Shown piece after piece: positions 23,607-34,420 of a stretch of DNA of 64,000 nt. This DNA is from Isoetes taiwanensis. Lineage: Eukaryota; Streptophyta; Lycopodiopsida; Isoetales; Isoetaceae. The stretch's first letter is position 1, and each line of letters opens with the position of its first letter. The stretch spans positions 2,936,567-3,000,566 of the forward strand of contig JAJEKV010000028.1 of the NCBI GenBank assembly GCA_021234155.1, written 5' to 3'. Position numbers and translations under genes: made by a program. Below the pieces are notes generated by a model. It was not told the origin of the DNA. It ran no database searches and saw nothing but the letters and a program-made list of their open reading frames with translations.

Positions 23607-26084
23607 CTCTATAACAGAATTTTATGCATTCGAATATAACAGCTCCTCCAAGAAGGCTATCCAGTTTGATATATATGTGAAAGTCATCTTGGTTTAAGTT
23701 TGGGTAGTGTTTTTGTGCTTGGCAAATGCTTGCTCTTCAAGTATGCCTTTGTCAGTTCAAAAGCACTATTATGCGTCAAATGTTCTTTTTGTTTGTCCCA
23801 TAACTTTTTATCTATATTGAGGTTGTTTAATGTGTGTAACGCCAATGTGGTGGACCAAAAAAATTCGTGAAGCTATTATGCTGGCAAATGCTTTTTACCA
23901 AAATTTTGGTTAGAAAAAAGTTTTAATTAAAAATTGGGATTTTTTTTGCGTGATTTTATTTGCCAAACCATTGTATAAACCACTATATATAATATCCAAG
24001 CCAAATTAAAAAAAGGCAGTGGCCTTTTCTGAGTTTCTTCGGCAGGGCAGGGGACAGAGATGAGGATTTAGGTGGGGGATTGAGCTATAGAATTCTTCAT
24101 AGAATCACTCCAAACCGTACCAAAAGTAATTGAAAATATACAACCGAAAGGGATGGAAGTGCAAAAGCTAAGGTTGGTTCTGATGTTGGCTCTAATTCAA
24201 ATGACCTTTGCGCCCAAATGTTTTGTGGACCAGTATTTGGATGAGGAGGAAGTGCATGTGAAGCTCATAGACTCTCAGGCAATTTGGAATGATGCTTATG
24301 GTTGTGGTAAGACTGGCGCAGAGCAATTTGTTGACACTTTTTTGTTTTTCATTTTTCTGTAGCTTAGTTCTAAGAATTGCTTTGTTTTGGAGCAGAGGCA
24401 ACAACTGTTTCTTACATGCATATTCACGGCTTGATTTAAATTTGGGCCTCCTAAACATTCCTTAGAATTTGGATTGCAACTCTTCCATAAAGAAAAGTTG
24501 AGATCTGACTCCTGTCTTAGTCAGTTCGGCTCCTGATGTTCATATTCAGGCTGTCTTCTGCAGATAATCCAAGTTGAAATCCCTATCTGTAGGATTTCGC
24601 AAACCCCAGCTCACCTGCCATCTGTTCTTTTCACTGTCACAGTCTCGCATTTCTGTATCCGCTCCTCTTTTTCTTCGTTCTGTTAAAAAAAAATTTATGT
24701 TATCTTATGGTAATAACACAAAAAACACATGAAGATGGCATTAAAATTAATTCCTAACAAACAAGAGGTGGCTTGATCTTAAAGGCAGGGACATTTTTGC
24801 GCCAGATAATTTGCGTCTCATTTGCATCTCAATACTATCTGATAGAATCTTCGAGTACATTCAACCTCTCTGTGAAATTCCACAGCTCTGCCCGCTGATT
24901 CTTGGCGATTTTGTGTGATATTTAATCCTACCATACAAGGTACATAAATTGTTTTTTCAAGGCTTAGATATACAGAATCAACAGGGGCGGATAGGGATAT
25001 ATGGTTTGAGAGGCACGGAGGTTCTAGACTATGGACAAATACCCCATGGTTATACAAGTCAAAGCAAAAGGTGGTTTTACAATCAAATTTAAGCTACTTC
25101 TGAAGAACAAGATTTGTCTAATAAGCTCTCTGCTTAGAGGATAGATCTGCAACGATAGATCTGTAAGCTCTTATGACTTCGCATAGTTTTAGGGTTAGAG
25201 GCTACACCCCATTTACTGTGAGAAGTGTTTCACAGTCGCATTTTATCTGCCATGCTTTGTATCGAAAAAAAAATTGGTGTCTTATGGAATTTGTGCTATA
25301 TTTAATGGTTTAAATGTTATTCATGAACTTGCCAATGTTTTTTGAACTTTTATTTTTTTTATCAAACTAGAAAAAACATCATCTCTCATAACACACCAAA
25401 ACAAAAATTTTCAATAAGTTGATTAAAGCATATATCAATAATTCCTGATATGCCATCACAAAATGCACAACACTTGCAGCATTATTGTAGAACATAAACA
25501 CTGGAAAACTTTTTATTTTGTTTGATATGATATCAGAATTAGTTATTGACCACCTGTTCGTTCTATGCATGGAATTAGAAAATAAAATATCAGAAGGATT
25601 AATTATAGGCTTTATTTTCTACAGATGTGCGAGTTATTCTACCCATTTGCATTATGCTCTCTTTTGCAGTATCTCAAACCATTGTTTGCAATTAACCAAT
25701 GCATTTCTTTTACTTTCTCTCCTTCTAGGCTTGGCAAATGTTGTCCTTTATATTTCATGCAACATAATAAATGTTCACAAAGTGATCAAAAAAAGGGAGG
25801 GAAGCATGATGTTACCATCATCAATGGTATGGTTTTGAAAAAAAAAATGAAGAGAACGAAGTTAATGTTGTTTCCAATTATAAGACTATTTATTCGACGT
25901 ATGTGCGCTGCTGCCCTTCTTTGCGCTTCTAGGCGGGGGTGCAGTATGGTAAGAGATGCTTTTGGTAAAAGAAGTAGAGTCATTAAATTACTCATCCTTT
26001 TTATTTTTCCACATGGGTTGACTGCCTCCCTTAGATATACTCCATTTTCAACCACATCTGGTTCTTCTTGGGCCTGGATTTGCA
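23326..26084. other. Spacer without a supported gene
   Basis: AT-rich sequence with a 24-base poly-T at about 23583-23606. A 70-codon frame at 24153-24362 (plus) with a GTAAG at 24309 could be an exon but matches nothing I know. A minus-strand frame at 26085-25786 (EEPDVVENGVYLREAVNPCG...) has coding-like composition but no recognisable domain. Neither is supported well enough to annotate as a gene. Confidence 0.4.
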
Positions 26085-27240
26085 ATATCGAACCTCTATA
26101 CGACTTTGCCTATGGTTTTAGAATATGAAATATGGGAGCTCGAACATCTGCCAAAATAATTAAATGTCCTAACCAAGACTACTTTAACCAATATACCCAG
26201 TGAGATAATGCAATTATTTTTTATCTTGAATCTATGTTTTGTTTTATAACAACTTATTCGATTGTTTTAGGGATATATGGTCTATGGTTTTAGGAATTGT
26301 TATTTTTACATCCATATCGAATCCCTCTGAAACCCCTGTTATTTGATGTATATTCTAAACGAGGTGCACCCTGGACTACCACAATCGTCGGATTCATCGA
26401 TCCTACAACTCAGGGAGTATGTTAGGGCCCCTGGGCACCCTCGTTTCGCTTATAGTCATTTATGATTAGAGGCGCCTATGATTTTGAAATATGAAATACG
26501 ATTTCACCTAAGGTTTTGAGGGAATAGCAAACCTCTACACGACTTTGCCTACGGTTTTAGAATATGGAATACGGGAGCTCCAACCTCTACCAAAATAATT
26601 CAATGTCCTAAATAAGACTACTTTAACCAATATACCCAGTGAGATAATGCGATTATTTTTTATCTTGAATCTATATATATTTTTTTTTATAACAACTTAT
26701 TCGATTGTTTTAGGGATATATGATCTATGGTTAAAGGAGTTGTTATTTTTATATCCATATCAAATCCCCCTGAAACCCCCTATTATTTGCTACATATTCT
26801 AAAGGAGGTGCACCCTGGACTACGACAATCGTCGGATCCGTCGATCCTACGACCCAGATCGTATGTTGGGGCCCCTGGGCACCTCTCGTTTTGCTTATAG
26901 TCATTTATGATTGGAGGCACCTATGACTTTGAAATATGAAGTACGATTTCATCTAAGGTTTTGAGGGAATATCGAACCTCTATACGACTTTGCCTAAGGT
27001 TTTAGAATATGAAATATGGGAGCTCGAACCTCTACCAAAATAATTCAATGTCCTAACTAAGACTACTTTAACCAATATACCCAGTGAGATAATGCGATTA
27101 TTTTTTATGTTGAATCTATGTATTTTTTATAACAACTTATTCGATTGTTTTAGGGATATATATGGTCTATGGTTATAGGATTTGTTATTTTTATATCCAT
27201 ATCGAATCCCCAAGAAACCCCTGTTATTTTGCTACATATT
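26085..27240. repeat. Tandem repeat of about 440 bp, 2.6 copies
   Basis: Units start at about 26085, 26524 and 26969, marked by ACCTCTA.ACGACTTTGCCTA. Each contains a GGAGCTC word, TATACCCAGTGAGATAATGC, TTATTCGATTGTTTTAGGG, GGTGCACCCTGGACTAC and GGGGCCCCTGGGCACC-like segments. The first unit is truncated at its start. The third is cut at 27240 exactly where the minus-strand Penelope-like sequence begins. Confidence 0.9.
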
Positions 27241-29902
27241 CAGGAATGTGGTTAAGGCCCTTCTTGAAAAGGTTCCGAAGTTCTTTATTTCTAATAGTGT
27301 TAAGATCCGTAGTTCGGACATGTCCAATATTCTTGTCAATGAAATTCTTGATATTGGGATTACTACAAGGGCACCTGACCTCTTTGTCCTGAGGGAAAAT
27401 AGATGAAGGCTTGTAGCACATGTCACTCAGGTTTACAGTGTATTCCTAGGAGAACATAGTTTCCTCCATAATAAGCTCTCCTACTTCTCCCAAAATTTCT
27501 GTTAAAGCCTGTTGGAAAGTAATAGGTAAATACATCTTGTCTAGAATCTTAGAAAGGAATTTGTTGTGTACAATCTTCCTTTTGTTCTTATTCCCCATAT
27601 CCGTCAAGTGTATTCGGCCCAAGCAATCCTTATGCAGTTTTCTGGACATTTGTTCAAATGGCAGCAGTATATTCTAATGCTGAATAAATTCGTAAGCCGA
27701 GTAGCATTATAGGCATAACAGCCAGATTTTAGATTTGTCAATGAGATCACCTATGAACAAATCAATCAAAGACTTGAGACATCATCAAAAAAAGAGAGTA
27801 ATTTTTTACTACCTCTAGATCCATATAAATGAAAAATACATTTATATTTAATGGAAGCAGAAGAATGCATGTAGACATACCTCCTTAAATATTGTACTTC
27901 AGATTTTGCACAACAGTATCGTCTTTGGCTAGGTCCCGAGCAGCATGGTTCTTCGTGACCGAATTATTGAGACCTCTAGGTGTACCCAACACTTCTACTG
28001 AGCAGCTATCAGAAGTGGTATTTACTGCCTTGGAAGGTGTAAACATCATTCTCGGTGGGGCACTAATCCTGTTATGTGCACTAGTAGAAGGGGAAACCGT
28101 CTGCTGCTTTCTATAAAAGGTTCCCCTCCCATTCTGTCCATCCATTCTTTTGAGAAAAAAATGCAGGCTTGATAGTCCTTTCACATATGTCCACTAGCTT
28201 ACATTTAGGCAATCCCAACTTAAGGTCAGCTAGTGAGTCTAATGCAACTTCAAAGCCATTCCAATCAAAATGCTCCTTCTAAATATGAAATATAAGCTAG
28301 AATACAGGTTTTGAGAGTGGTAATAAGAAAAGAGCTCAGAAAAGAATGCAATGACAAAAAGCAATAAGAAATACGATTTTCTAAGTCATGTATAGCTGTT
28401 ACAGCATTATCAAAGAATAATCCTTATATCATTTCAATTGGGAGAATTCAGGGCTTACTAAGCTCCACATTGCTTAGCAAGACATCTGTTAATAGCTAAG
28501 GTAGGTAGAACATTCCTGTAACATGACCTTATAGTAATAAATATCTGGTTATCCTCCTGCTCAGCCATGTATTGGGTTTCAGGAACAAAATGTGAAGCAT
28601 CTCCATAGCTCTGTCTATGGGAGTATTGAAATCTTTTGTTTTGAGGATGGCCACCATAGTTATGCTTACCATGTTTACCGTAGTTGTCCATATTTTTATT
28701 TAGATCTAGGTCTTGCATGCAAAAAGTTATTTCCCTGTTAAGAACCCGATCATTCAGGCGCTGTTTAGCCACTTCAGAAATGGGAAGCTCATCTTCTAGA
28801 ATAAGGTCCCACTGATCCATTGCATAGAAAGCCCGGGAAAACTAAGTTCATGTATCAGCTGGTAATAAATCGAATCTGCCAAATCTTATGGGGCAGAGTC
28901 CAGCCATATCTAGCCCGGGTAGGAAATCCTGCTCCACCAATGTAATACTTGGCATTTAGGTTACCCAGAAATTATGAGAATTATAATTTTGGGCTTAAAT
29001 CACATATACCCAAGGTATGAGACAATCTTCCAAGCTCACCTATTACATGATTGGATGCACATATATCTACCAAGCTCTCGTTATGGTTCCTTATATAGAT
29101 TCAGATCATTAGAGACCACATATATACCACACAAGACTAAGCATGTCATTCCTACTTTCAGTCAAGCAACAACATGCTTTACAAAAAAAACCTTCCTTCA
29201 ACCGTAGAGTGGGGCATACTAGAGTTCCTGATTATAAAATCTAATATAGGATAAGATAAGAGCAGGAGCCTTGCCACACCCTATATGAGATAAGTTGCCA
29301 AAATACATGCTAGAGAAGAAGAACAATTTTACCTTATATACTAGAAGTAGGTGTCAATGGCTTCACATATCTCATTGGCATCAAACTTCATCCCAAGCAA
29401 AATACTGTCTCTGATATATTTCAGAATCCTACTCTTGAGATTGTAACAGTCAAAACCCTTTCCCATGAAGGTGTGTTGCACTAAGAAGCACAATTTCATT
29501 AAAATGAGAAATTTCGTGATTCCAACTAGGGACGAAATTGTTTTTAAGACATTAAGGCATTTTATATGATAATGTGACGCCATTTAGCATTTTTTCACAC
29601 ATATTTTGTCCAAATTTGGCATCATTAATATCAGAGGAAAAAACAGAACAGCAAAAAAAAAGAAACTTAAGTTAGCAAGATCTACCTATTTTACACAAAG
29701 AGGGACATCATTAACTTCTCAAATTGACAAAAACACATCAAGAAAATTTATTTATGAAGCAGTGCATGAATGTTGGCTTGTTAAAAAAAAAATTACGAAA
29801 TTTGTTGCTGAATTGAATCACCACCATTAGTAGGATCATGATTTTCTTTGGCAACATTCATAAGAAGGTCAAGTCCTGCCCCACTAAATGCCTCTTCGTC
29901 AA
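27241..29902 (-). pseudogene. Second Penelope-like element copy, minus strand, truncated
   Basis: Minus-strand pieces at 27649-27446 (KNKRKIVHNKFLSKILDKMY) and 27426-27241 (VRCPCSNPNIKNFIDK, GHVRTTDLN, FKKGLNHIPE) parallel 13780-14098 of the first element. 28184-27885 (VLGTPRGLNNSVTKNHAARD) parallels 13430-13595. Further upstream on this strand, 28820-28458 and 29583-29341 are unassigned ORFs probably of the same element. The RT core is missing, because the copy stops at 27241 against the 440-bp tandem repeat. The exact upstream limit is unclear: coding continues past 29902 and on the far side of the MULE insertion at 31556. Confidence 0.6.
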
Positions 29903-29912
29903 AGTTGTAAGC
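29903..29912. repeat. Left target-site duplication of the Mutator-like element
   Basis: AGTTGTAAGC, repeated directly at 31546-31555. Nine to ten bases fits Mutator-like elements. Confidence 0.85.
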
Positions 29913-29954
29913 CGGGTAAAATATTGGCTCCCTAACCAAACATTCAAAACCATG

Positions 29955-30192
29955 CGTATATCGAGTTCGATATATGGCGTATATCGAGTTCGATATACGG
30001 CGTATATCGAGTTCGATATACGTATATCCGACAGGGCGCCGGAAAATGGCGTATAAAAAAAGCGTATAAAATTGATATACAGTAGTATATCGAGTTAGAT
30101 ATACTATAGTATATCGAACTCGATATACTATATAGTATATCGAACTCGATATACTATAGTATATCTAACTCGATATACTACTGTATATCAGA
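29955..30192. repeat. Left array of TATATCGAGTTCGATATA palindromes
   Basis: About seven copies, each with 8-bp arms around a GT or AC centre, in both centre orientations, spaced about 22-25 bp. They could fold or serve as subterminal protein-binding sites. Confidence 0.9.
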
Positions 30193-30999
30193 TTTTTTTT
30201 GTGTTTTTTCCGGGTTCTTCGGAGCGATTTCCGGAGCGTTTTTTGGAGAGAATTTCGGGAGCAGTCATACCTGATCAGATCATGGAAGAAGCACCAGGTT
30301 AGTAAGAGTATTCGCATCAAATTCCTCAAAGATTTCTTTACTTTTTTACATCTCGTTCTTGTATGAGCTCTTCAACCGTTTATTTTCATGCTTTTGATGT
30401 GATCGTTTAGGATGTAAAATTCAATTGATGTGATCGTTTAAGAGAGGTGGGAACTAGAATTAGGATCTAAAATTCAAGGAGATTGGTTTTGTTTTTGGAA
30501 AACGTATATTGAGTGCGATATACTCACTATATTCGTATTTTGATTTCATTATGTGAATATTAAATGTAAGATTAGCGTATATTGAGTTCAATATACGTCT
30601 TCCACATGTCTACAATGGTGCAACATGAGTTACACATGTCGCTTTATGTTGCAACATGACTTACACATGTTAGCACATGCCGTGCACATGAGGTGACATC
30701 TATGATATTGCGTGAGCATGTGAGGGAACATAAGTTGACATGTCAATGGTTAGATAGGACATGCCAGCATGATGTTTTTTATGTTGCAACATGACTTGTT
30801 AAAAAGCGTGAGCACATGCGTTTTTGCATGGCCAAAAATGAAGTGACATCCTTAGGAGGACGTCATAATGATCATTATGATAACTGATGATGTGGCATGT
30901 TAAAAAGGGCATATATTTTGATGGCGTGACATGTTAGTAGTGATATTTTATATTGATATTTTATATTGCTATTGATATTTTATAGAAGTGACGTATTTT

Positions 31000-31505
31000 A
31001 TATAAAATCGAGTTCGATATACGTTTTTTAAAATACATGTTGTATATGGCGCTAAATATGCTTAACAACATTGGTGCACGACATCCGAGGGCGTCATGGC
31101 ATGGTGCAAAAAGGGCATATATTATATCTACATGTTCGATATATTTTTATATCATTTATAATGTGGCAAAAGCCATGGGTCGCAAAAATAAAAACTCATG
31201 GATATAAATTTTATATCTAATTATATAGCATATATCGAAAAGCCGATGCAAAAATAAAAACTTCATATGGCATATATCGAAGTTCGATATCACTTATATA
31301 TGCCGAGTTATAATTGTAAAAAATGACGCTTATATCGGAATTTTCGGTAGGCCGTAATCGAAAATTAAAAAAAAAAAAATCGTGATATCGAGTTCGATAT
31401 CGCATTTGATATCTAACTAGATATACTGCGTATATCAAACTCAATATATGCTATATATTTGTATATCGAGTTCGATATACGCAGTATATCTAACTCGATA
31501 TACGT
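31000..31505. repeat. Right array of TATATCGAGTTCGATATA-like palindromes
   Basis: About seven more divergent copies (for example at about 31005, 31255, 31385, 31410, 31432, 31462 and 31482). Two degenerate copies also lie at about 30510 and 30573 inside the element. Confidence 0.85.
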
Positions 31506-31555
31506 TTGGTTTTGAATGTATAGTTAGGGTGCCAATAGTAGCACCAGTTGTAAGC

Positions 31556-31690
31556 TGCATGTTGAATCTCGATATAACTGAAATCTTTAGTGGTACCAAG
31601 CTGGACGAAGTTGTCTCCACGCCAAATCTCCTGGCATACTTGAACATGATTTGCTATAGCAGACCAAATGCATGGTAATGAATGCATCCT
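31556..31690 (-). pseudogene. Coding fragment split by the Mutator-like insertion
   Basis: The minus-strand frame contains PCIWSAIANHVQVCQEIW and NFVQLGTTKDFSYIEIQHA and is continued on the other side of the element at 29902-29800 by AYNFDEEAFSGAGLDLLMNV. No known domain. It probably belongs to the minus-strand Penelope-like copy or another element rather than to a host gene. Confidence 0.4.
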
Positions 31691-32679
31691 CAACATGCTT
31701 TGAAACTAAAATAAAAAATGGCACCTTGAGGATCCATGGCGCCATTTGCACCTGCAGCACCCAAAAAAGTTTCCCAGAAAAAAAAAAAAAAAAAACGACT
31801 TGAACTAGTAAATACTAGCGCAAACATCAGCATTGGTCAATCCCTTTGCTGTCTTATCTGGCCATACGAGAACAATTAAGTCCAGGATGGTAACATTCTT
31901 CCTTGGTATCTAGTTACAAAAATTTCAGAAAAATACAAGAACAGGCCTTACTTAGGACCATGGATATCATATTAGCCTTAAGACATAAATAGTCACCATT
32001 ATGTATGCCATTATAAATATCCCATCATTTTAATTTCGGAGAAAGCGTCGTATTCAAAGTGAACAATATAGCAAATTAAAGCCATGCAAGACTAGAGAGA
32101 AGTAGCTGTTTCAAAAACATCATGCATGTATCTAAGCTTTTCGTACATGAGCCTTTGAAACCCAAAATATTACTATTGTATATTGAAGTCAAAATATAAC
32201 ATACAGAATTGTAGTGTCTTAGTACAAAACACGCAACATCTAATAATAGAGCTTCCATTCATATCAAAATACTTGTTAAGTTTAACAAGTCTCCAGCATA
32301 AGATTGGCATTCCCAGGGTATAACTTACAAGTTCTATTTGAAAACCATTTTGTCCAAGGGAACCAACCTGTTATAGCTAACATCTATAGCCAAGAATTGT
32401 TCTTCAATATGTAAGAACATAAAACATATTCTCTAGAAAGTATTAGCCAAAACCCACTTGTAGAAGTAAAATTTAGAATAAGCAACATAGTACCTTAGCA
32501 TCGTTTCAAAGTGCAAATAAAAAGGTTTGCAAATCCATGCAAATCCATGTATTTGCAGATGATTTAATATCCTCAAGTCATTCATTGATCAAATCATCTT
32601 CCAAAGCGAAATTTCCAGCTCACCTAAAACCTATTTAAACAAAAGGACTACATTAAGAAGAGAAGCTCTATAGGTCCTC
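31691..32679. other. AT-rich spacer, nothing recognised
   Basis: No coding, structural or repeat signal beyond a 19-base poly-A near 31780. Confidence 0.4.
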
Positions 32680-33345
32680 CATATGAGGGAGTAATGGCCG
32701 AAAATGTGACAAGGGGTCACAGATTACTGCTACAACGACATTACAGCTTTGCAATTTCTTTCTAATGTGTGGCTACTTAGAGTAGTGAGATTAGCTTGGA
32801 AGGCCAGTAAGCTAGAAGCCAAAGCTTTGTATTTGCCATGGTGCTTGTGTTTTGCCATAACCCAGTGGATCCGGATGGGTGGTTAATTGTGCTCTTATAT
32901 TCTTGTATCCGAAAGTCTCTCTCTTTCTTGATCTTGTTCAACAGTGGTGACGATGTTGTGATGTTGTGAACCCAAGTTGATCTTGTTTTTCTACTAAAAT
33001 ATTGTTTCAAGACTATATAAGTATCCCAATTACTATGAGTCGTAATCAACTTGGATTCACAACATCACAACATCGTCACCACTGTTGAACAAGATCAAGA
33101 AAGAGAGAGTTTTTTGGATATAAGAATATAAAAGCACAATTAACCCCCCATCCGGATCTACTGGATTATGGCAACACACAAGCACCATGGCAAATACAAA
33201 GCTCTGGCTTCTTGCTGACTGGCCGTTCAAGCTAATCTCGCTACTCCAAGTAGTCATACATCAGAATGCAATTGCAAAGTTGTAATGCCGTTGTAGCATT
33301 AATCTGTGACCCCATGTCACGTTTTCGACTATTACTCCCTCATAC
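32680..33345. repeat. Fold-back: 0.3 kb inverted repeat with a 63-bp spacer
   Basis: The left arm 32680-32981 and right arm 33045-33345 are inverted copies. Landmarks are TGAGGGAGTAAT with ATTACTCCCTCA, GGTCACAGATTA with TAATCTGTGACC, TGGTGCTTGTG with its complement, and CAACAGTGGTGACGATG with CATCGTCACCACTGTTG. Similarity is about 90 percent by eye. No protein is recognised. It could be a fold-back transposon or an inverted duplication able to give a long hairpin RNA. Confidence 0.9.
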
Positions 33346-34420
33346 GAACGAACTGCGAGATGTTCTGCCTAATTCAGAAACTAGAACTAGACTCAGAGCC
33401 AGTTTTAATAAAGTAAAGATCACCTCAATCGGAGCTCTGTTGCAAAGATATGACCATCTGTTTATAGATCTCTCCATGACTTTAGCCCTTTTTAGCTAAC
33501 ACTTGCCTGTTATATCAAAATAGCTCCTTGTCTTTAATTAGATTACATGACTTATCATATGGGATATTATCTATGGACTGCGATAGAGCGTACCTTGGAC
33601 GATCGCGGACGATCTTTCTTGAGAAGGGATGCATTGATAGGGAGCAAGTACGAGGGAGTGGTCCATAGCGAATGGGTTATAGAAACATGGCAAATATTAT
33701 ATTAATATTATTCCTAAGGTAATCTAGTAATATAAAGGTGCCGAGGTGTAATATCGAAAGTAAGGAACACTTCTAACAAAGTTATAATCATGCAAGAAGG
33801 GAGCTCATGTATTAAAGGGGTCGAGGCACTATCATTGGGATGATTGTTAGTTGAGGCACTCTGGGTGCGACTTTTTTTAAGTTTTTTCAAACTATGTTTT
33901 CGTGTTTTTTTGTAAGGAATATTCTTAATACATACTCTAATACGGAGATAACTGAGTATATAAAATTGGCAGGAATCTTCATTTCTATATAATATCTTCA
34001 ATACTTTACACCAAAAATTTGATCTTGCCTGCTACTTTTCTAGATATACAATAACAATTACTTTTGAATAATTTAATTGGCACCTAAAATCATTGCTAGT
34101 GTAGCATCCGTCAATACTGCTTGAATCACCTCCTTGTTATCTTTTGGATTATGTCCCAACACCTTGTTGTAGACATAACACATGTGTTTGCAGAGGAGAA
34201 ATCTACCCTTGCAATCATGTTTCATGAATTCTGGACAACTACATCTAGGGTTTGCACTAATCTCAATCTTGTAAATGTTGGTATCTCTTCTGAGCTCATA
34301 AATTACATGCTTTCCGCATGTGATAATCTTTTCAACTACTTACGCATCCATGTCATAACTTCGCTCTAGATTCACATCTTCATCGTTACTCAACTGCTCT
34401 TTTATTGACGCCTTCCATTT
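33346..34420. other. Spacer, nothing recognised
   Basis: No supported gene or repeat was recognised between the fold-back and the transposase remnant. Confidence 0.35.

Larger units (their letters stand above)
29913..31545. mobile_element. Non-autonomous Mutator-like element with palindrome arrays
   Basis: 1,633 bp bounded by AGTTGTAAGC duplications. The ends form imperfect terminal inverted repeats of about 60 bp: left TATTGGCTCCCTAACCAAAC then ATTCAAAACCA; right, reverse-complemented, TATTGGCACCCTAACTATAC then ATTCAAAACCA. Both then enter copies of TATATCGAGTTCGATATA. No transposase is encoded. The insertion lies in a minus-strand coding segment whose reading frame rejoins across the element when one copy of the duplication is removed (IQHA|AYNFDEEAFSGAG), which independently supports both boundaries. 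The middle (30590-30900) is rich in ACATG and TTGCAACATG words. Confidence 0.85.

Noticed and set aside
24153-24362. 70-codon ORF beginning MEVQKLRLVL with a possible donor
   Set aside because: No homologue recognised and no partner exon; length is within chance expectation.
25625-26128. 167-codon plus-strand ORF
   Set aside because: Composition is low-complexity and it overlaps the start of the 440-bp repeat; the opposite strand looks at least as coding-like, and neither has a domain.
29955-31505. CRISPR-like array from the regular palindromic repeats
   Set aside because: Repeats are imperfect palindromes in both orientations within transposon ends, with no unique spacers of constant length, in a plant context.
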